DNA of 64,000 nt. Origin: JACDAE01 sp963744875 (GTDB taxonomy: Bacteria > Chloroflexota > Ktedonobacteria > Ktedonobacterales > Ktedonobacteraceae). Each line of letters starts with the position of its first letter. Within the stretch, counting starts at the first letter, position 1. Of this stretch, positions 24,958 through 34,363 are shown in pieces. The position numbers and the translations under genes were made by a program. The DNA is taken from the NCBI GenBank assembly GCA_963744875.1, contig CAVUVQ010000002.1:558001-622000 (forward strand), in the 5' to 3' direction. Below the pieces are notes generated by a model that saw only the letters and a program-made list of their open reading frames with translations, was not told the DNA's origin and did no database searches.

Positions 24958-25574
24958 ATGTGTGCTCCTTCATATTTTCCGATGTATGGGCATCTACTTT
25001 TGGAGTTTCCATGTAACTGTCGCGAGTCTCTTTCGGGAAATACTGCAACCACGAGGCGTGGAAATTGGATGACTCGAATTGTATCACGATCTCGGGATTA
25101 TATCACACACTCGGATGGAATGCGTGTTTCGAGATGAAAACCTTCATATCAGAACTATAGACACGACAGCCACTTCCACGGAGAGGGTCCCAGTATCCTT
25201 TGTATATTTCATCTGATCATATTATGATTGCAGTTCCTCCGGCCATTGCATCAATCTGTCATCACTATATTCTAGCATGTTCAGGGTCATTTTCTTCAAG
25301 ATGAGTATTCTGCACGGTTATATTTTGCGGATGCTCAATTGTCATAAACTTATAGTATTTGGTGATTGGTTAATATAGATAGGGAACGTGTTTAAGGTGG
25401 CGTATCTGGTCGATCATGAGCGTCTTCGTAATAGCGCATCTAGCATTCGCGTGCTATAATAGGGGCAGCAAGGTGGAGTGTAATTATAGCGACCCCCATC
25501 TCATATCTTAAACCCTGCAATCATTTCTAAACCGAGCAACAGGCACTGCTAGACTGTTGCAGAGGAGCATTTTT
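24958..25574. other. Divergent intergenic region leuB / nuo-like cluster
   Basis: There is no convincing gene in these 617 bp. On the minus strand a TATAAT-like box near 25095-25102 could serve leuB. On the plus strand TATAAT at 25455-25460 is a possible -10 for the nuo-like genes, with no good -35. The 15-bp motif TAGGGAACGTGTTTA at 25380-25394 repeats the one at 8915. I looked for a T-box leader ahead of leuB and did not find its conserved motif. Confidence 0.4.
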
Positions 25575-26180
25575 ATGGGCAGTGAAATAAAGCAAAATGA
25601 GAATACGCCAGTCTCGCCCGTGCGTCGCAAAGCGGTGCCACTAACAATGGCCTCTGGTCCTCAAGAATATACCCCCGGCGATCAGGAACTACCGGTCCAG
25701 TTGACCAGCCTGGCAGATATGCTCCAGTGGGCTCAGAACTGGGCGCGTTCAAAATCCGTCTGGCCGCTTGGCTATGGTCTGGCCTGCTGCGCCATCGAGA
25801 TGATGGCTACGGCACAGGCGCATTATGATCTCTCGCGCTTTGGGTCTGAGGTCTTTCGCTCCAGCCCACGGCAGGCTGATCTTATGATCGTAGCTGGCAC
25901 CGTCTCCGTCAAGATGGGACCACGCCTCCGTTTACTCTGGGAGCAGATGCCGGAGCCAAAATGGGTCCTCAGTATGGGACAATGTGCGAATTCTGGTGGC
26001 GAATTCTATGATAGTTATTATACCGTTCAGGGCGTCGATACGATTGTTCCCGTTGATGTCTATGTACCCGGTTGCCCTCCACGTCCGGAGGCATTAATCG
26101 AGGGTATTCTAAAACTACGTGAGAAAATCCTGAAACAAGGTCTGAAAATTCGTGGCGAACAAGAAATAGAGGAGTCATAA
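25575..26180 (+). CDS. NuoB-like subunit (complex I N2 cluster protein)
   Basis: The open frame begins at 25557, but ATG 25575 with GAGGAG upstream is the better start (201 aa). It carries the four cysteines that hold cluster N2: the CC pair in YGLACCAIEMM, C in GQCANSGG and C in VPGCPPRPEAL. In complex I NuoB passes electrons to quinone together with NuoD. Here no nuoC or nuoD is adjacent; instead ferredoxin-like, NuoF-like and GltD/NuoG-like genes follow without gaps. The protein may therefore belong to a smaller NAD(P)H oxidoreductase, or supplement a complex I encoded elsewhere. Confidence 0.88.
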   Translation: MGSEIKQNENTPVSPVRRKAVPLTMASGPQEYTPGDQELPVQLTSLADMLQWAQNWARSKSVWPLGYGLACCAIEMMATAQAHYDLSRFGSEVFRSSPRQADLMIVAGTVSVKMGPRLRLLWEQMPEPKWVLSMGQCANSGGEFYDSYYTVQGVDTIVPVDVYVPGCPPRPEALIEGILKLREKILKQGLKIRGEQEIEES

Positions 26181-26921
26181 ATGCGTGGTATCCTTGAAGG
26201 TATGAGCTTAACCTTAAGCCACATGTTTCGGCCCAAGGTGACCCGGCTCTACCCTTATGAAAAGCCAAAGCTCCCTCCCCGTAGTCGCGGCTTGATCCAA
26301 TTGATCGCCGAGGGAGGACTCGATCGCGAGTTCAATCTGAAGTGTGAAGCCTGCCTTCTTTGCGAAAAGGCGTGCCCTCCACGCGCAATTACGATTGAAT
26401 ATGAGCCGGCGTACAATTTTGTGCATCGTCCCTGGTATGAATCGTACATTCGCGATGGAGCAGAGAAGTTTACCCCACGTAAGATTCCACCTGCTTCGGG
26501 TACTCCTAAGAATGGTTTCTATACTACCCGTGTCTCGGAATATGCCACAGAATACTTTCATAAGCCCGTACCACCCTGTGTCTCCATGCCTGTGAAGGAT
26601 TATCTGGAACCAGAGATTGATCTGGCACCGGTCGATGCGTGGCTGGAAACATGGTCATATGAAGCGGGCGCACTGCCTGCATTGCTGGATGCAGTGATGG
26701 ACCTCTATGGGTATCTCCCATTGTCCGCAGCAAAGCGTATCGTCCAGGCGCGTGGCGTAGACCTGAGCGATCTTTTTGGCATCGCAACTATGAGTCCGAA
26801 ATTCAAACCTGCACCCGCTGTAAAAGGTATCAAGCGCGACGATCAACCTGTACGCGGCCTGGCACCTGACACGCGCGGCGTGTGGGGCAATATTAATCAT
26901 GTGAGGCAGCCCAATGCCTGA
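26181..26921 (+). CDS. NuoI-like ferredoxin segment fused to NuoE-like helical domain
   Basis: This 246-aa protein starts directly after the nuoB stop. Residues about 50-70 give one 4Fe-4S motif (CEACLLCEKACPP), while NuoI normally has two. The C-terminal part (about 150-215: LPALLDAVMDLYGYLPLSAA, then RGVDLSDLFGIATM) resembles the N-terminal helical domain of NuoE. The thioredoxin-like 2Fe-2S part of NuoE, with its four cysteines, is missing. So this looks like a compact hybrid linking a NuoF-type flavoprotein to a NuoB-type subunit. It overlaps the next gene by eight bases. Confidence 0.65.
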   Translation: MRGILEGMSLTLSHMFRPKVTRLYPYEKPKLPPRSRGLIQLIAEGGLDREFNLKCEACLLCEKACPPRAITIEYEPAYNFVHRPWYESYIRDGAEKFTPRKIPPASGTPKNGFYTTRVSEYATEYFHKPVPPCVSMPVKDYLEPEIDLAPVDAWLETWSYEAGALPALLDAVMDLYGYLPLSAAKRIVQARGVDLSDLFGIATMSPKFKPAPAVKGIKRDDQPVRGLAPDTRGVWGNINHVRQPNA

Positions 26922-28243
26922 TTTTTCAAATTCTTATCGCATCCTGCGCCAGGATGGTTCTGCTATCCGCACCCTTGCCGCATATCGTGAAACCGATGGT
27001 TATAAAGCGTTAGAAACTGCTATTAGTCAGCAGACGCCCAACCAGATCATCCAGCAAGTTATCGACGCGAAATTGCGCGGGCGTGGTGGCGCTGGTCGCC
27101 TCACTGGCGAGAAGTGGCGGCTCGTGCAGCAGGTTGACGATGCACCGAAATATGTTATTTGCAATGCCTACGATGCCGATAGCCGCTCGCTCGTAGCTCG
27201 TACATTGCTGGAAACCAATCCTCACCAGGTCATCGAAAGCATCGTCCTCGCAGCGTATGCTGTCGGCGCATCAGAAGCGTATCTGTTCGCACGCAGCTCG
27301 TTCCACGAAGGTATTGAAGCGGTGCAGCAGGCATTGCGCGAGGCTCTGGATGCCAATCTGGTTGGCCGCGATATCCTGGGTACCGATTTTAGTTGTACGA
27401 TCAACGTATTGGGCGTGGATATTGGCTTTATGGGTGGCGAAGAGACGGTACAGATGGCCCTCATTAAAGGTCGTCGTGGCATGCCTGAGCAGCGTCCATC
27501 TTACCCAAGTCAATACGGTTTGTGGGATAAACCAACGGCAATCAATAATATTGAGACGCTGGTGAATGTTCCCCTGATCGTGCGTGATGGCGCAGCAGTC
27601 ATTTGCCAGTATTGGTTCCGCAACCACTGGTGGCACCAAGCTCTTAACCGTCTACGATTTTGGTACTGACAGCGAGCCGCATGTGGTTGAAGTACCTTTT
27701 GGAACGTCGCTACGTGATATCCTTGCACATGCAGAACTGAAACATACTGATGAGGAAATACGTGCCATCGTTGTAGGTGGTGCTGAAGGCGGCGCATTGC
27801 CTGTATCGTTGCTCGACACTCCGTACGATTTTGATCCATTGGAAGAAGCGGGCGCAATAGTGGGATCCAGTATCCTGGAATTGCTCCCTATAGACACCTG
27901 TATGGTTGCCTGGTCTATGGAACGCACCCACTATTTGAGCAAAGAGTCGTGTGGCAAGTGTGTCCCCTGTCGCCTGGGCGTGAAGCGGATGACTGGTCTG
28001 TTAGAAGGGGTTATCAGTGATCTTGGCGTCAGTGGCGATCTTGACGTATTGGACGAATTTGCAGCATACGTACCTAATGGCTCACTATGTGGCTTTGGTG
28101 TCCAGGCCCCTAATCCATACAAGACTGCAAGGCGTTACTGGCCCGAACACTTTACATTACACGTGCAGGAGCAGCAATGCCCAACAGGCACATGTGTACC
28201 CGTACGTTCGCATCGTTTTGTAACCAAGCATGTCTTGCCGTAG
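26914..28243 (+). pseudogene. NuoF-like NADH-binding flavoprotein broken by one surplus base
   Basis: The first frame (26914-27669) reads NuoF from RGRGGAGRLTGEKW (FMN/NADH site) to INNIETLVNVPLIVRDGAA, then goes out of frame. The following frame continues with FASIGSATTGGTKLLTV, the 4Fe-4S site SCGKCVPCRLGVKRM and SLCGFGVQAPNP, stopping at 28243. Deleting one base near 27599 gives an uninterrupted 442-aa NuoF of normal length with all cofactor residues. NuoF oxidises NADH and passes electrons to FMN and iron-sulfur clusters. Since the neighbours are intact, a sequencing indel is at least as likely as a real loss. Confidence 0.88.
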
Positions 28244-28280
28244 TTGAATTTCGCAGCGCATAAAGAGGAATTATAACTAG

Positions 28281-30689
28281 ATGGCTATATCAGTCCGAGA
28301 TACTTTTTCGCCGATCACTCAGGAGCCGCAAGGACCTCTGGTGCGTAATAGTGTGGGTCAGCCCAGTTTTACGATCACCATTGATGGCAAGGTCATGCAG
28401 GCTTATCAGGGCCAGGCTATCCTGAGCGTCGCTGTCGATAATGGGATCAGCGATATCCCAAATTTATGTAATGATGAGAAGCTGGAACCGACCTCTGCCT
28501 GTCGCATGTGCCTGGTGCATATCGAAGGTGAGAGCCGACCGCTACCTTCCTGTAACACTGCTGCCACTCCGGGTATGGTGGTGACGACGAATTCAGATGA
28601 ACTATTTCATATTCGGCGCACCAATCTGGAGATGATGCTCTCTGACCACAATGCCTATTGTCAGCCTCCCTGCCAGATGGATTGCCCTACACACATTGAC
28701 ATTCCCGGATACCTGGAACTCATCGCGAAGGGCTCCATGAAAGAGGCCGCTCGCCTCGTCAAAGAGGTCTTGCCTTTCCCCTATATTCTGGGCCTGACCT
28801 GCCCGGCTCCCTGTCAGAAAGCCTGCCGCCGCAAACTGGTGGAAGAAGAGATCGCTATCTGCCGTATGCATGGGCACGCCGCCGAATATTCGCTGCTGGA
28901 TCCGCCCATCCCTTATCTGAAGGATCCACCAACAGGTAAGAAAGTAGCGATCGTGGGTGCTGGCCCTGCCGGCCTGACGTGCGCGTACTATCTGGCGTTG
29001 AAAGGTCATTACTGTAAAGTTTTTGACATGCAGCCTCAGCCAGGTGGCATGCTGCGTTATGGTATTCCAGAGTATCGCTTGCCCAAGGATATGATGGATC
29101 GTGAGATCGACGGTGTCTGGCAGCTTGGCGTGGACCTGCAGACAAACGTCAAGTTAGGCGATGATTTTACCATTGATGATCTCTTTGCTCAGGGCTTCGA
29201 CGCTGTCTATCTTGCTATTGGTTGCTGGACCAGCAACAAGATGCGCATACCGGGTGAAGATGCCGAGGGCGTGGTTAACGCTATTTCTTACCTGGGTGAA
29301 AAGGTAGAAGGCAAGCCCGTGCCAGTCGATGATACCAAAGAAGTGGTCGTCATTGGTGGTGGCTTTACCACATTTGACTGCACACGTACCTCTCTGCGCC
29401 TGGGTGCCAAGGTTCACACAACTTATTATCGTGGCCGTAGCGATATGGGGGCGACGCAGGAAGAAGTTGAGGATGGTGAAGCTGAAGGAACCGAACTGGT
29501 CCTGCGTGTTGCGCAGAAACGCGTCGTGGTTGAGGACGGAAAAGTCGTCGGTGTCGAGTATCAGAAAACGAAACCAGGCGAGCCCGATGCCAGCGGTCGT
29601 CGTCGTCCTGTCCCTGTCGAAGGCTCCGAGTTCACTATCAAATGTGATACCTTGATACCTGCTATCGGCCAGGCTGTCGATACACGAGTTCTTAACGAGC
29701 AATCAGGCATCAAATGGACAAAATGGAAGACCGTCCAGACCAACCCCCACAACTTTATGACGGATCGCGAGGGCGTGTTTGCTGGTGGTGACTGCCAGAT
29801 GGGCGCAAAGACGATCATTGAAGGAGTGGGCCAGGGAAAATTAGGTGCTCGTTCCATTCATTCATTCCTGCTCGGCGAAGACATGAATGAAGTGGCACGC
29901 CGTCTCGAACTGGAAGAGCGCAAAGCCGATCTCTTCGATATTGTTCCCTACAAGCCAGTTGAACCCAAGGTAAAGATGCCTATGTTGCCTTATGAGCAGC
30001 GCAAGCGCAACTTTCAGTTGATTGAGACTGGCTATCTACAGGAACAGGCTGAGCGTGAAGCTGCACGTTGCCTGCAATGTGCTTGCCCGGCTGCTGGACA
30101 ATGTGACCTGCAAAAGTATAGTATTGAGCACGGATTGGCCGATAATCGCTTCCATGATGGAGAGCCGAGCGACTATCACGATTATGATCTTGATATGTCA
30201 CACAGCTTCATCCTGCGCGATCCCAACAAGTGCATCAACTGTACGCAGTGCGTGCGTGTCTGTCATGATGTAATCGGCCCTGACTGTTACGGAATGTTTG
30301 GGAAGGGCTTCGATACTATCGTTGCAACGCCATTCAATGTCAGCCTGCACGATACCGATTGTGTCTCGTGTGGTGCCTGTGCCCAGGTCTGCCCAACAGG
30401 CTCTTTGATGATGGCTGAGCGCACGTTAACGCGCTACGCCTTTGCACTGGATCGCTGCATCTTCTGCGGCGACTGTGTAGAGGTCTGCCCTCACGGAGCA
30501 CTGGGCGAGACGCCGAACTTCGAGCTTTCCTTCTTCAACCGCCTCGGTGAAGATGTCACGCTTGAGAAAAACGATCTGGCGAATGCACCCAATTACCTTG
30601 TACGTCAGCGCCTCCCGCGCAGCAAGAAGAGCTTGCCAATGATGAGTCCATTACTTCGTCCGCTACCAGCCCGTGGTATCCGCGAGTAA
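28281..30689 (+). CDS. NuoG-type 2Fe-2S + GltD-type FAD/NAD(P) oxidoreductase with C-terminal ferredoxin domain
   Basis: The 802-aa protein has a NuoG/HydA-like N-terminus with 2Fe-2S cysteines (C46 and CRMC), followed by the Cys-rich GltD-type region (QPPCQMDCP, LTCPAPCQKAC), a FAD Rossmann motif (VAIVGAGPAGLTCAYYLA, about 228-245), a second NAD(P) motif (VVVIGGGFTTFDCTR), and two C-terminal 4Fe-4S motifs (CINCTQCVRVC and CVSCGACAQVCP, then CIFCGDCVEVCP). Such fusions occur in electron-transfer or bifurcating enzymes related to NfnB, HydB-type and formate dehydrogenase partners. It should exchange electrons between NAD(P)H, FAD and ferredoxin-like clusters with the NuoF/E-like neighbours. 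The physiological partner is not visible. Confidence 0.85.
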   Translation: MAISVRDTFSPITQEPQGPLVRNSVGQPSFTITIDGKVMQAYQGQAILSVAVDNGISDIPNLCNDEKLEPTSACRMCLVHIEGESRPLPSCNTAATPGMVVTTNSDELFHIRRTNLEMMLSDHNAYCQPPCQMDCPTHIDIPGYLELIAKGSMKEAARLVKEVLPFPYILGLTCPAPCQKACRRKLVEEEIAICRMHGHAAEYSLLDPPIPYLKDPPTGKKVAIVGAGPAGLTCAYYLALKGHYCKVFDMQPQPGGMLRYGIPEYRLPKDMMDREIDGVWQLGVDLQTNVKLGDDFTIDDLFAQGFDAVYLAIGCWTSNKMRIPGEDAEGVVNAISYLGEKVEGKPVPVDDTKEVVVIGGGFTTFDCTRTSLRLGAKVHTTYYRGRSDMGATQEEVEDGEAEGTELVLRVAQKRVVVEDGKVVGVEYQKTKPGEPDASGRRRPVPVEGSEFTIKCDTLIPAIGQAVDTRVLNEQSGIKWTKWKTVQTNPHNFMTDREGVFAGGDCQMGAKTIIEGVGQGKLGARSIHSFLLGEDMNEVARRLELEERKADLFDIVPYKPVEPKVKMPMLPYEQRKRNFQLIETGYLQEQAEREAARCLQCACPAAGQCDLQKYSIEHGLADNRFHDGEPSDYHDYDLDMSHSFILRDPNKCINCTQCVRVCHDVIGPDCYGMFGKGFDTIVATPFNVSLHDTDCVSCGACAQVCPTGSLMMAERTLTRYAFALDRCIFCGDCVEVCPHGALGETPNFELSFFNRLGEDVTLEKNDLANAPNYLVRQRLPRSKKSLPMMSPLLRPLPARGIRE

Positions 30690-30701
30690 TGTTCTAAAAC
30701 C

Positions 30702-30746
30702 GTAGGGACCCGCTTGATCGTGAGACGCGATCAAGCGGGTCCCTAC
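30702..30746. repeat. Palindrome GTAGGGACC...GGTCCCTAC, short form
   Basis: Nineteen-base perfect arms enclose a seven-base loop immediately after the redox cluster. The outer nine bases are shared with the longer palindromes at 37945, 39789, 48577 and 54613, but the inner arm differs. It probably also ends transcription of the cluster. Confidence 0.85.
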
Positions 30747-30963
30747 TATTTTGCGTATTTTACAGGGCCATTTATATTAGATGTAGTATATAGAGACCCA
30801 TTAGTCCATATTTCTTGACGAAGCAAGAAGCAAAGCATTAAGCTTTTTTTCTATAGATAGAAAACGTTATACAATGTGGTATATGATTGCCAGATCTTCC
30901 CCAGGTTTTTTGAATGGCGATCTTCCTTATCTACAAATGACGAACGAGAACAGGAGTAAGTGT

Positions 30964-32694
30964 ATGGGCCGAGTGAGCATTGACACGCGGCAATGTGAAA
31001 TCAAAAAAATCTTCAGCGACGAATTCGCTTTCACTATTCCTCTCTATCAACGCCCTTATTCCTGGACTACTGAGGAAGCTGGAATGTTACTCGAGGATCT
31101 GCTAAATGCAATGGAGGATGGCAAACAGAACCTGGAAGAAGCAGCGCCCTATTTTCTGGGGAGCATTGTGTTGACCAAGGGTGATAAACCAGACTCCGAG
31201 GTCATCGATGGGCAACAACGACTCACTACTATCACTATATTACTGGCGGTTTTACGTGCATCAATTAAAGAGGACAAAGCTGGTGACCTGGAACCTTTTC
31301 TCTATGAGAGAGCGAATACTTTTGCTGGCACACCAAGCCGTTATCGTCTCACATTGCGTAAGCGCGACGTCGAATTCTTTCAAACATATATTCAGGCCGA
31401 ACATGGGATAAGAAACCTTATCTCATTGCCCCCAATGGCGCTCTCTGAGAGCCAGCGCAATATTCGCGATAATGCATTGGCTTATATGCAGCGTTTGCAG
31501 CACCTATCTGAAGCAGAACGCATCAACCTGGGCAGATTTCTCGTGAATAATTGTTTCGTCGTCGTTGTCTCTACCGCAGATTTTGATACTGCCTATCGTA
31601 TCTTCTCCGTTCTGAATGATCGTGGCCGCAATCTTTCGTACGCCGACATTCTCAAAGCACAAATCATCGGTGATATTCCAGGAGAAGAGCAGGAAGAATA
31701 TACAAATAAATGGGAAGAAATTGAAGTGTTGCTGGGGAGCGATGACTTTCAGAATCTTCTGCTCCTCATTCGTGTTCTCTCGGCAAATGTGCGGGTACGC
31801 AAAAATCTGTTGGAAGAGTTTCAGACATATGTCTATCCAACCACTCAACGCAGAATGACGGCACAACAACTCATCGACCATTTATTACATCCATATGGCT
31901 ATATTCTTCATACGATGAATACAGCAGATTGCAAGGGAGCACCACATGCCCCTGAGATTGAAGAACTCTTACGCTGGCTCAACCGCCTCCCCCACAAAGA
32001 ATGGCTACCTGCAGCTCTCCAGTATTGGGGCAGGAACAAGAATAATTTTGACCGGGTGCTCCATTTTTTGCAGGATCTTGATCGCCTCTCCGTCGGCCTG
32101 TTATTGCTGAATATGTCCTATAATAAACGCTCTGAACGCTATCGACATTTGCAATTAACGATCAAGCAAGGAACTAATATTTACGGCAACGATTCTCCTC
32201 TCCAGCTTACCGATGAAGAGCAGCGTGACATCTATAAAGCCTTGAACGGCAACATTTATGTGAATCTCAATAGCAGTTTATGTAAGTATGTTCTTCTGCG
32301 TCTCGATGCCCTCCTTTCCGATGGCAGTGCAAGTTATGACTATCCAACGATCTCTGTTGAGCACGTATTGCCGCAAAAGCCAGCCCTCAATAGTGAATGG
32401 ATGAGGGCGTTCCCAGGTGATTTGCAGGGTCGTTGGGTGCATCGACTGGGCAATCTTGTGCTGCTTTCCCGCCAGAAGAATCGTGATGCCAATAACTATG
32501 ATTTTGCCCGGAAGAAAGAAATCTACTTTTCAAATCGCCTGGGCGTCTCTCCTTTTGTCGTAACTTCGCAGGTGATAAATACACGTGAATGGACTCCTGA
32601 TGTTGTCCAACTGCGGCAGCATGAGCTGGTAAGCAAACTGGCTAGTTACTGGAATTTAAAGGGTCCCTCGCTGCAAGTGATCCGAGGAGCGTAA
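30964..32694 (+). CDS. GmrSD-type (DUF262-DUF1524) modification-dependent nuclease
   Basis: Start chosen at ATG 30964 (AGGAG seven bases upstream) inside a longer frame from 30874; 576 aa. The N-terminal DUF262/ParB-like part has IPLYQRPYSW and the diagnostic VIDGQQRLTTI, where the D-G-Q-Q-R residues bind and hydrolyse nucleotide. The C-terminal DUF1524 has an HNH-like core: SVEHVLPQ, then HRLGNLVLLSR and a late N. Single-chain GmrSD and BrxU-like proteins restrict phage DNA with modified bases. It is monocistronic. Whether it defends against phage here is inferred from the family. Confidence 0.85.
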   Translation: MGRVSIDTRQCEIKKIFSDEFAFTIPLYQRPYSWTTEEAGMLLEDLLNAMEDGKQNLEEAAPYFLGSIVLTKGDKPDSEVIDGQQRLTTITILLAVLRASIKEDKAGDLEPFLYERANTFAGTPSRYRLTLRKRDVEFFQTYIQAEHGIRNLISLPPMALSESQRNIRDNALAYMQRLQHLSEAERINLGRFLVNNCFVVVVSTADFDTAYRIFSVLNDRGRNLSYADILKAQIIGDIPGEEQEEYTNKWEEIEVLLGSDDFQNLLLLIRVLSANVRVRKNLLEEFQTYVYPTTQRRMTAQQLIDHLLHPYGYILHTMNTADCKGAPHAPEIEELLRWLNRLPHKEWLPAALQYWGRNKNNFDRVLHFLQDLDRLSVGLLLLNMSYNKRSERYRHLQLTIKQGTNIYGNDSPLQLTDEEQRDIYKALNGNIYVNLNSSLCKYVLLRLDALLSDGSASYDYPTISVEHVLPQKPALNSEWMRAFPGDLQGRWVHRLGNLVLLSRQKNRDANNYDFARKKEIYFSNRLGVSPFVVTSQVINTREWTPDVVQLRQHELVSKLASYWNLKGPSLQVIRGA

Positions 32695-32717
32695 TACAGC
32701 CCCATTCCTGATGAATA

Positions 32718-32741
32718 TGGTGTAGGGGTGCCATTTATAAT
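32718..32741 (+). repeat. Solo arm of the GTAGGGGTGCC palindrome
   Basis: The same 24 bases as the right arm at 23808-23831, here without an opposing arm. It lies between the GmrSD-like gene and the GH1 gene. Confidence 0.75.
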
Positions 32742-32840
32742 CCCATGCGCTCATTGTATACTAGCTGTTAGCATGATACGTCTAAATAAGTAGTCGCCAT
32801 TTTTCTATGGGGAACATAGTGTTGAAAGGTAGCTTTTGGT

Positions 32841-34226
32841 ATGGCACAGCAGCGCATTCTGCGTTTTCCTGAGGGGTTTTTATGGGGCACAGCGTCGTCG
32901 TCTCACCAATGCGAAGGAGGAAACACCAATAATCAATGGTATCGATGGGAGCAACAGGGCCACATTCTCAGTGGTGAGCAGTGTGGCGAAGCTGCTAACT
33001 GGTGGCACCTGGCCGAGCAGGATTTTGAGCGGGCGGAGCAGATGGAGAATAATGCGCTACGCCTGAGCATTGAATGGAGCCGCGTCGAACCCATTGAGGG
33101 TCAATGGGATAGTGCCGCACTGGACCGTTATCGTGCTATGTTGATGGACCTGCGTCGTCGACATATTACCCCCGTCATAACGTTGCATCATTTTACCGAT
33201 CCACTCTGGTTTGCCGAGCGCAATGGCTTTGCTCGCATGGATAATATCCGCTTCTTTGTACGGTATGTAACACATGTTGTAGCAGCGTTACGCGACCTAT
33301 GCAGCTTCTGGATAACCATAAATGAACCAAATGTATACGCGATCCAGGGCTATCAGACCGGCGTTTTCCCCCCTGGTGAGCAGGATACGACTACGGCATT
33401 GTTTGTGTTGCGCAACCTGCTACAGGCTCATGTCGAAGCATTCTATGCTATGCGTGCTCTACAGCCGGAAGCACAAATTGGTTATTGTCTACACTATCGC
33501 CTCTTTGATCCAGCCAGCCCGCTATCGCCGCTAGATCGTAGCGTCGCCAGGGTGCAGGATACATTTTTCAATTGGGCACCATTGCAAGCAGGCGAGACGG
33601 GCAAGTTTACTTTTCCTGCAAACATGTTGCTCTCACCCATCGCGCGAGCAGCGGGGGCCAGAGATTATCATGGCGTAAACTACTACACACGCGAGATGGT
33701 ACGCTTCGATCCCACCGTGGCTACCGAGGCCTTTGGACGACGTTTCGTGCGCGAAGGAGCACTGCGTAATGATCCAGGTCTTGATGACAGCTTTGGCGAA
33801 ATCTACCCGGCTGGCCTCTATCGGGTATTGAAGGCTGTTTATCGGCGCACGCGTGGCAACAAACCTCTTTACATCACTGAGAACGGCTTTTCCGATGTGC
33901 AGGATAGTCGTCGTCCGCAAGCGATTTTGGAGCACCTTGCAATGCTCCATCGAGCATTGCGCGAGGGTGTTCCCATCCGTGGCTATTTCCATTGGACGCT
34001 GGTCGATAATTTTGAATGGAACAATGGCTGGCATGTACGCTTTGGCTTGATTGAGGTCGATCCGGAGACGCAGGAGCGTATTCCCCGTCGCAGTGCCAGC
34101 ATGTTTGGTGAGATCTGTCGCGCCAATGCCATCACGGAGAAGATCGTCGAACGCTATGCCCCAGAGGCCGTCGATGCGATTTTTGGGCCGCTGCAAGAGT
34201 CCGGTTCACCTACATTAGCACTCTAA
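32841..34226 (+). CDS. GH1 family beta-glucosidase
   Basis: This 461-aa protein matches glycoside hydrolase family 1 throughout: FPEGFLWGTASSSHQCEGG at the start, NALRLSIEWSRVEP, the acid/base Glu162 in TINEPN, the nucleophile Glu347 in YITENGFSD, and the aglycone-site GYFHWTLVDNFEWNNGW. It has no signal peptide, so it acts on cytoplasmic beta-glycosides. The N-terminal SSHQCEGGNTNNQWYRW replaces the more common YQ.EG, close to archaeal and Chloroflexi members. It is monocistronic with AAAGG upstream. Exact sugar specificity cannot be read from sequence. Confidence 0.93.
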   Translation: MAQQRILRFPEGFLWGTASSSHQCEGGNTNNQWYRWEQQGHILSGEQCGEAANWWHLAEQDFERAEQMENNALRLSIEWSRVEPIEGQWDSAALDRYRAMLMDLRRRHITPVITLHHFTDPLWFAERNGFARMDNIRFFVRYVTHVVAALRDLCSFWITINEPNVYAIQGYQTGVFPPGEQDTTTALFVLRNLLQAHVEAFYAMRALQPEAQIGYCLHYRLFDPASPLSPLDRSVARVQDTFFNWAPLQAGETGKFTFPANMLLSPIARAAGARDYHGVNYYTREMVRFDPTVATEAFGRRFVREGALRNDPGLDDSFGEIYPAGLYRVLKAVYRRTRGNKPLYITENGFSDVQDSRRPQAILEHLAMLHRALREGVPIRGYFHWTLVDNFEWNNGWHVRFGLIEVDPETQERIPRRSASMFGEICRANAITEKIVERYAPEAVDAIFGPLQESGSPTLAL

Positions 34227-34258
34227 AGCTAAGGCATAGTGGACAACAAAAATGCAGG

Positions 34259-34288
34259 TTGTCACAATTCATAAGAACGTGCTACACT
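34259..34288 (+). promoter_or_regulatory. Putative promoter of the PRC/BON gene
   Basis: TTGTCA (34259-34264) and TACACT (34283-34288) are 18 bp apart; a TATAAT at 34302-34307 is an alternative -10. The start codon follows at 34364. Confidence 0.4.
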
Positions 34289-34363
34289 CTGTATTAAGAG
34301 CTATAATAGAGCGCGTCTATGGCGCTCCACTCTCATATTTTTGATGACACGAGGCTAAAATAC

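Noticed and set aside
24958..25574. T-box or leucine attenuator upstream of leuB
   Set aside because: No T-box consensus, no leucine-rich leader peptide and no terminator/antiterminator pair were seen on the minus strand.
25575..26180. Assigning the NuoB-like gene to a standard complex I operon
   Set aside because: No nuoA, nuoC, nuoD, nuoH or nuoJ-N genes are adjacent, so the standard name nuoB was not used as a symbol.
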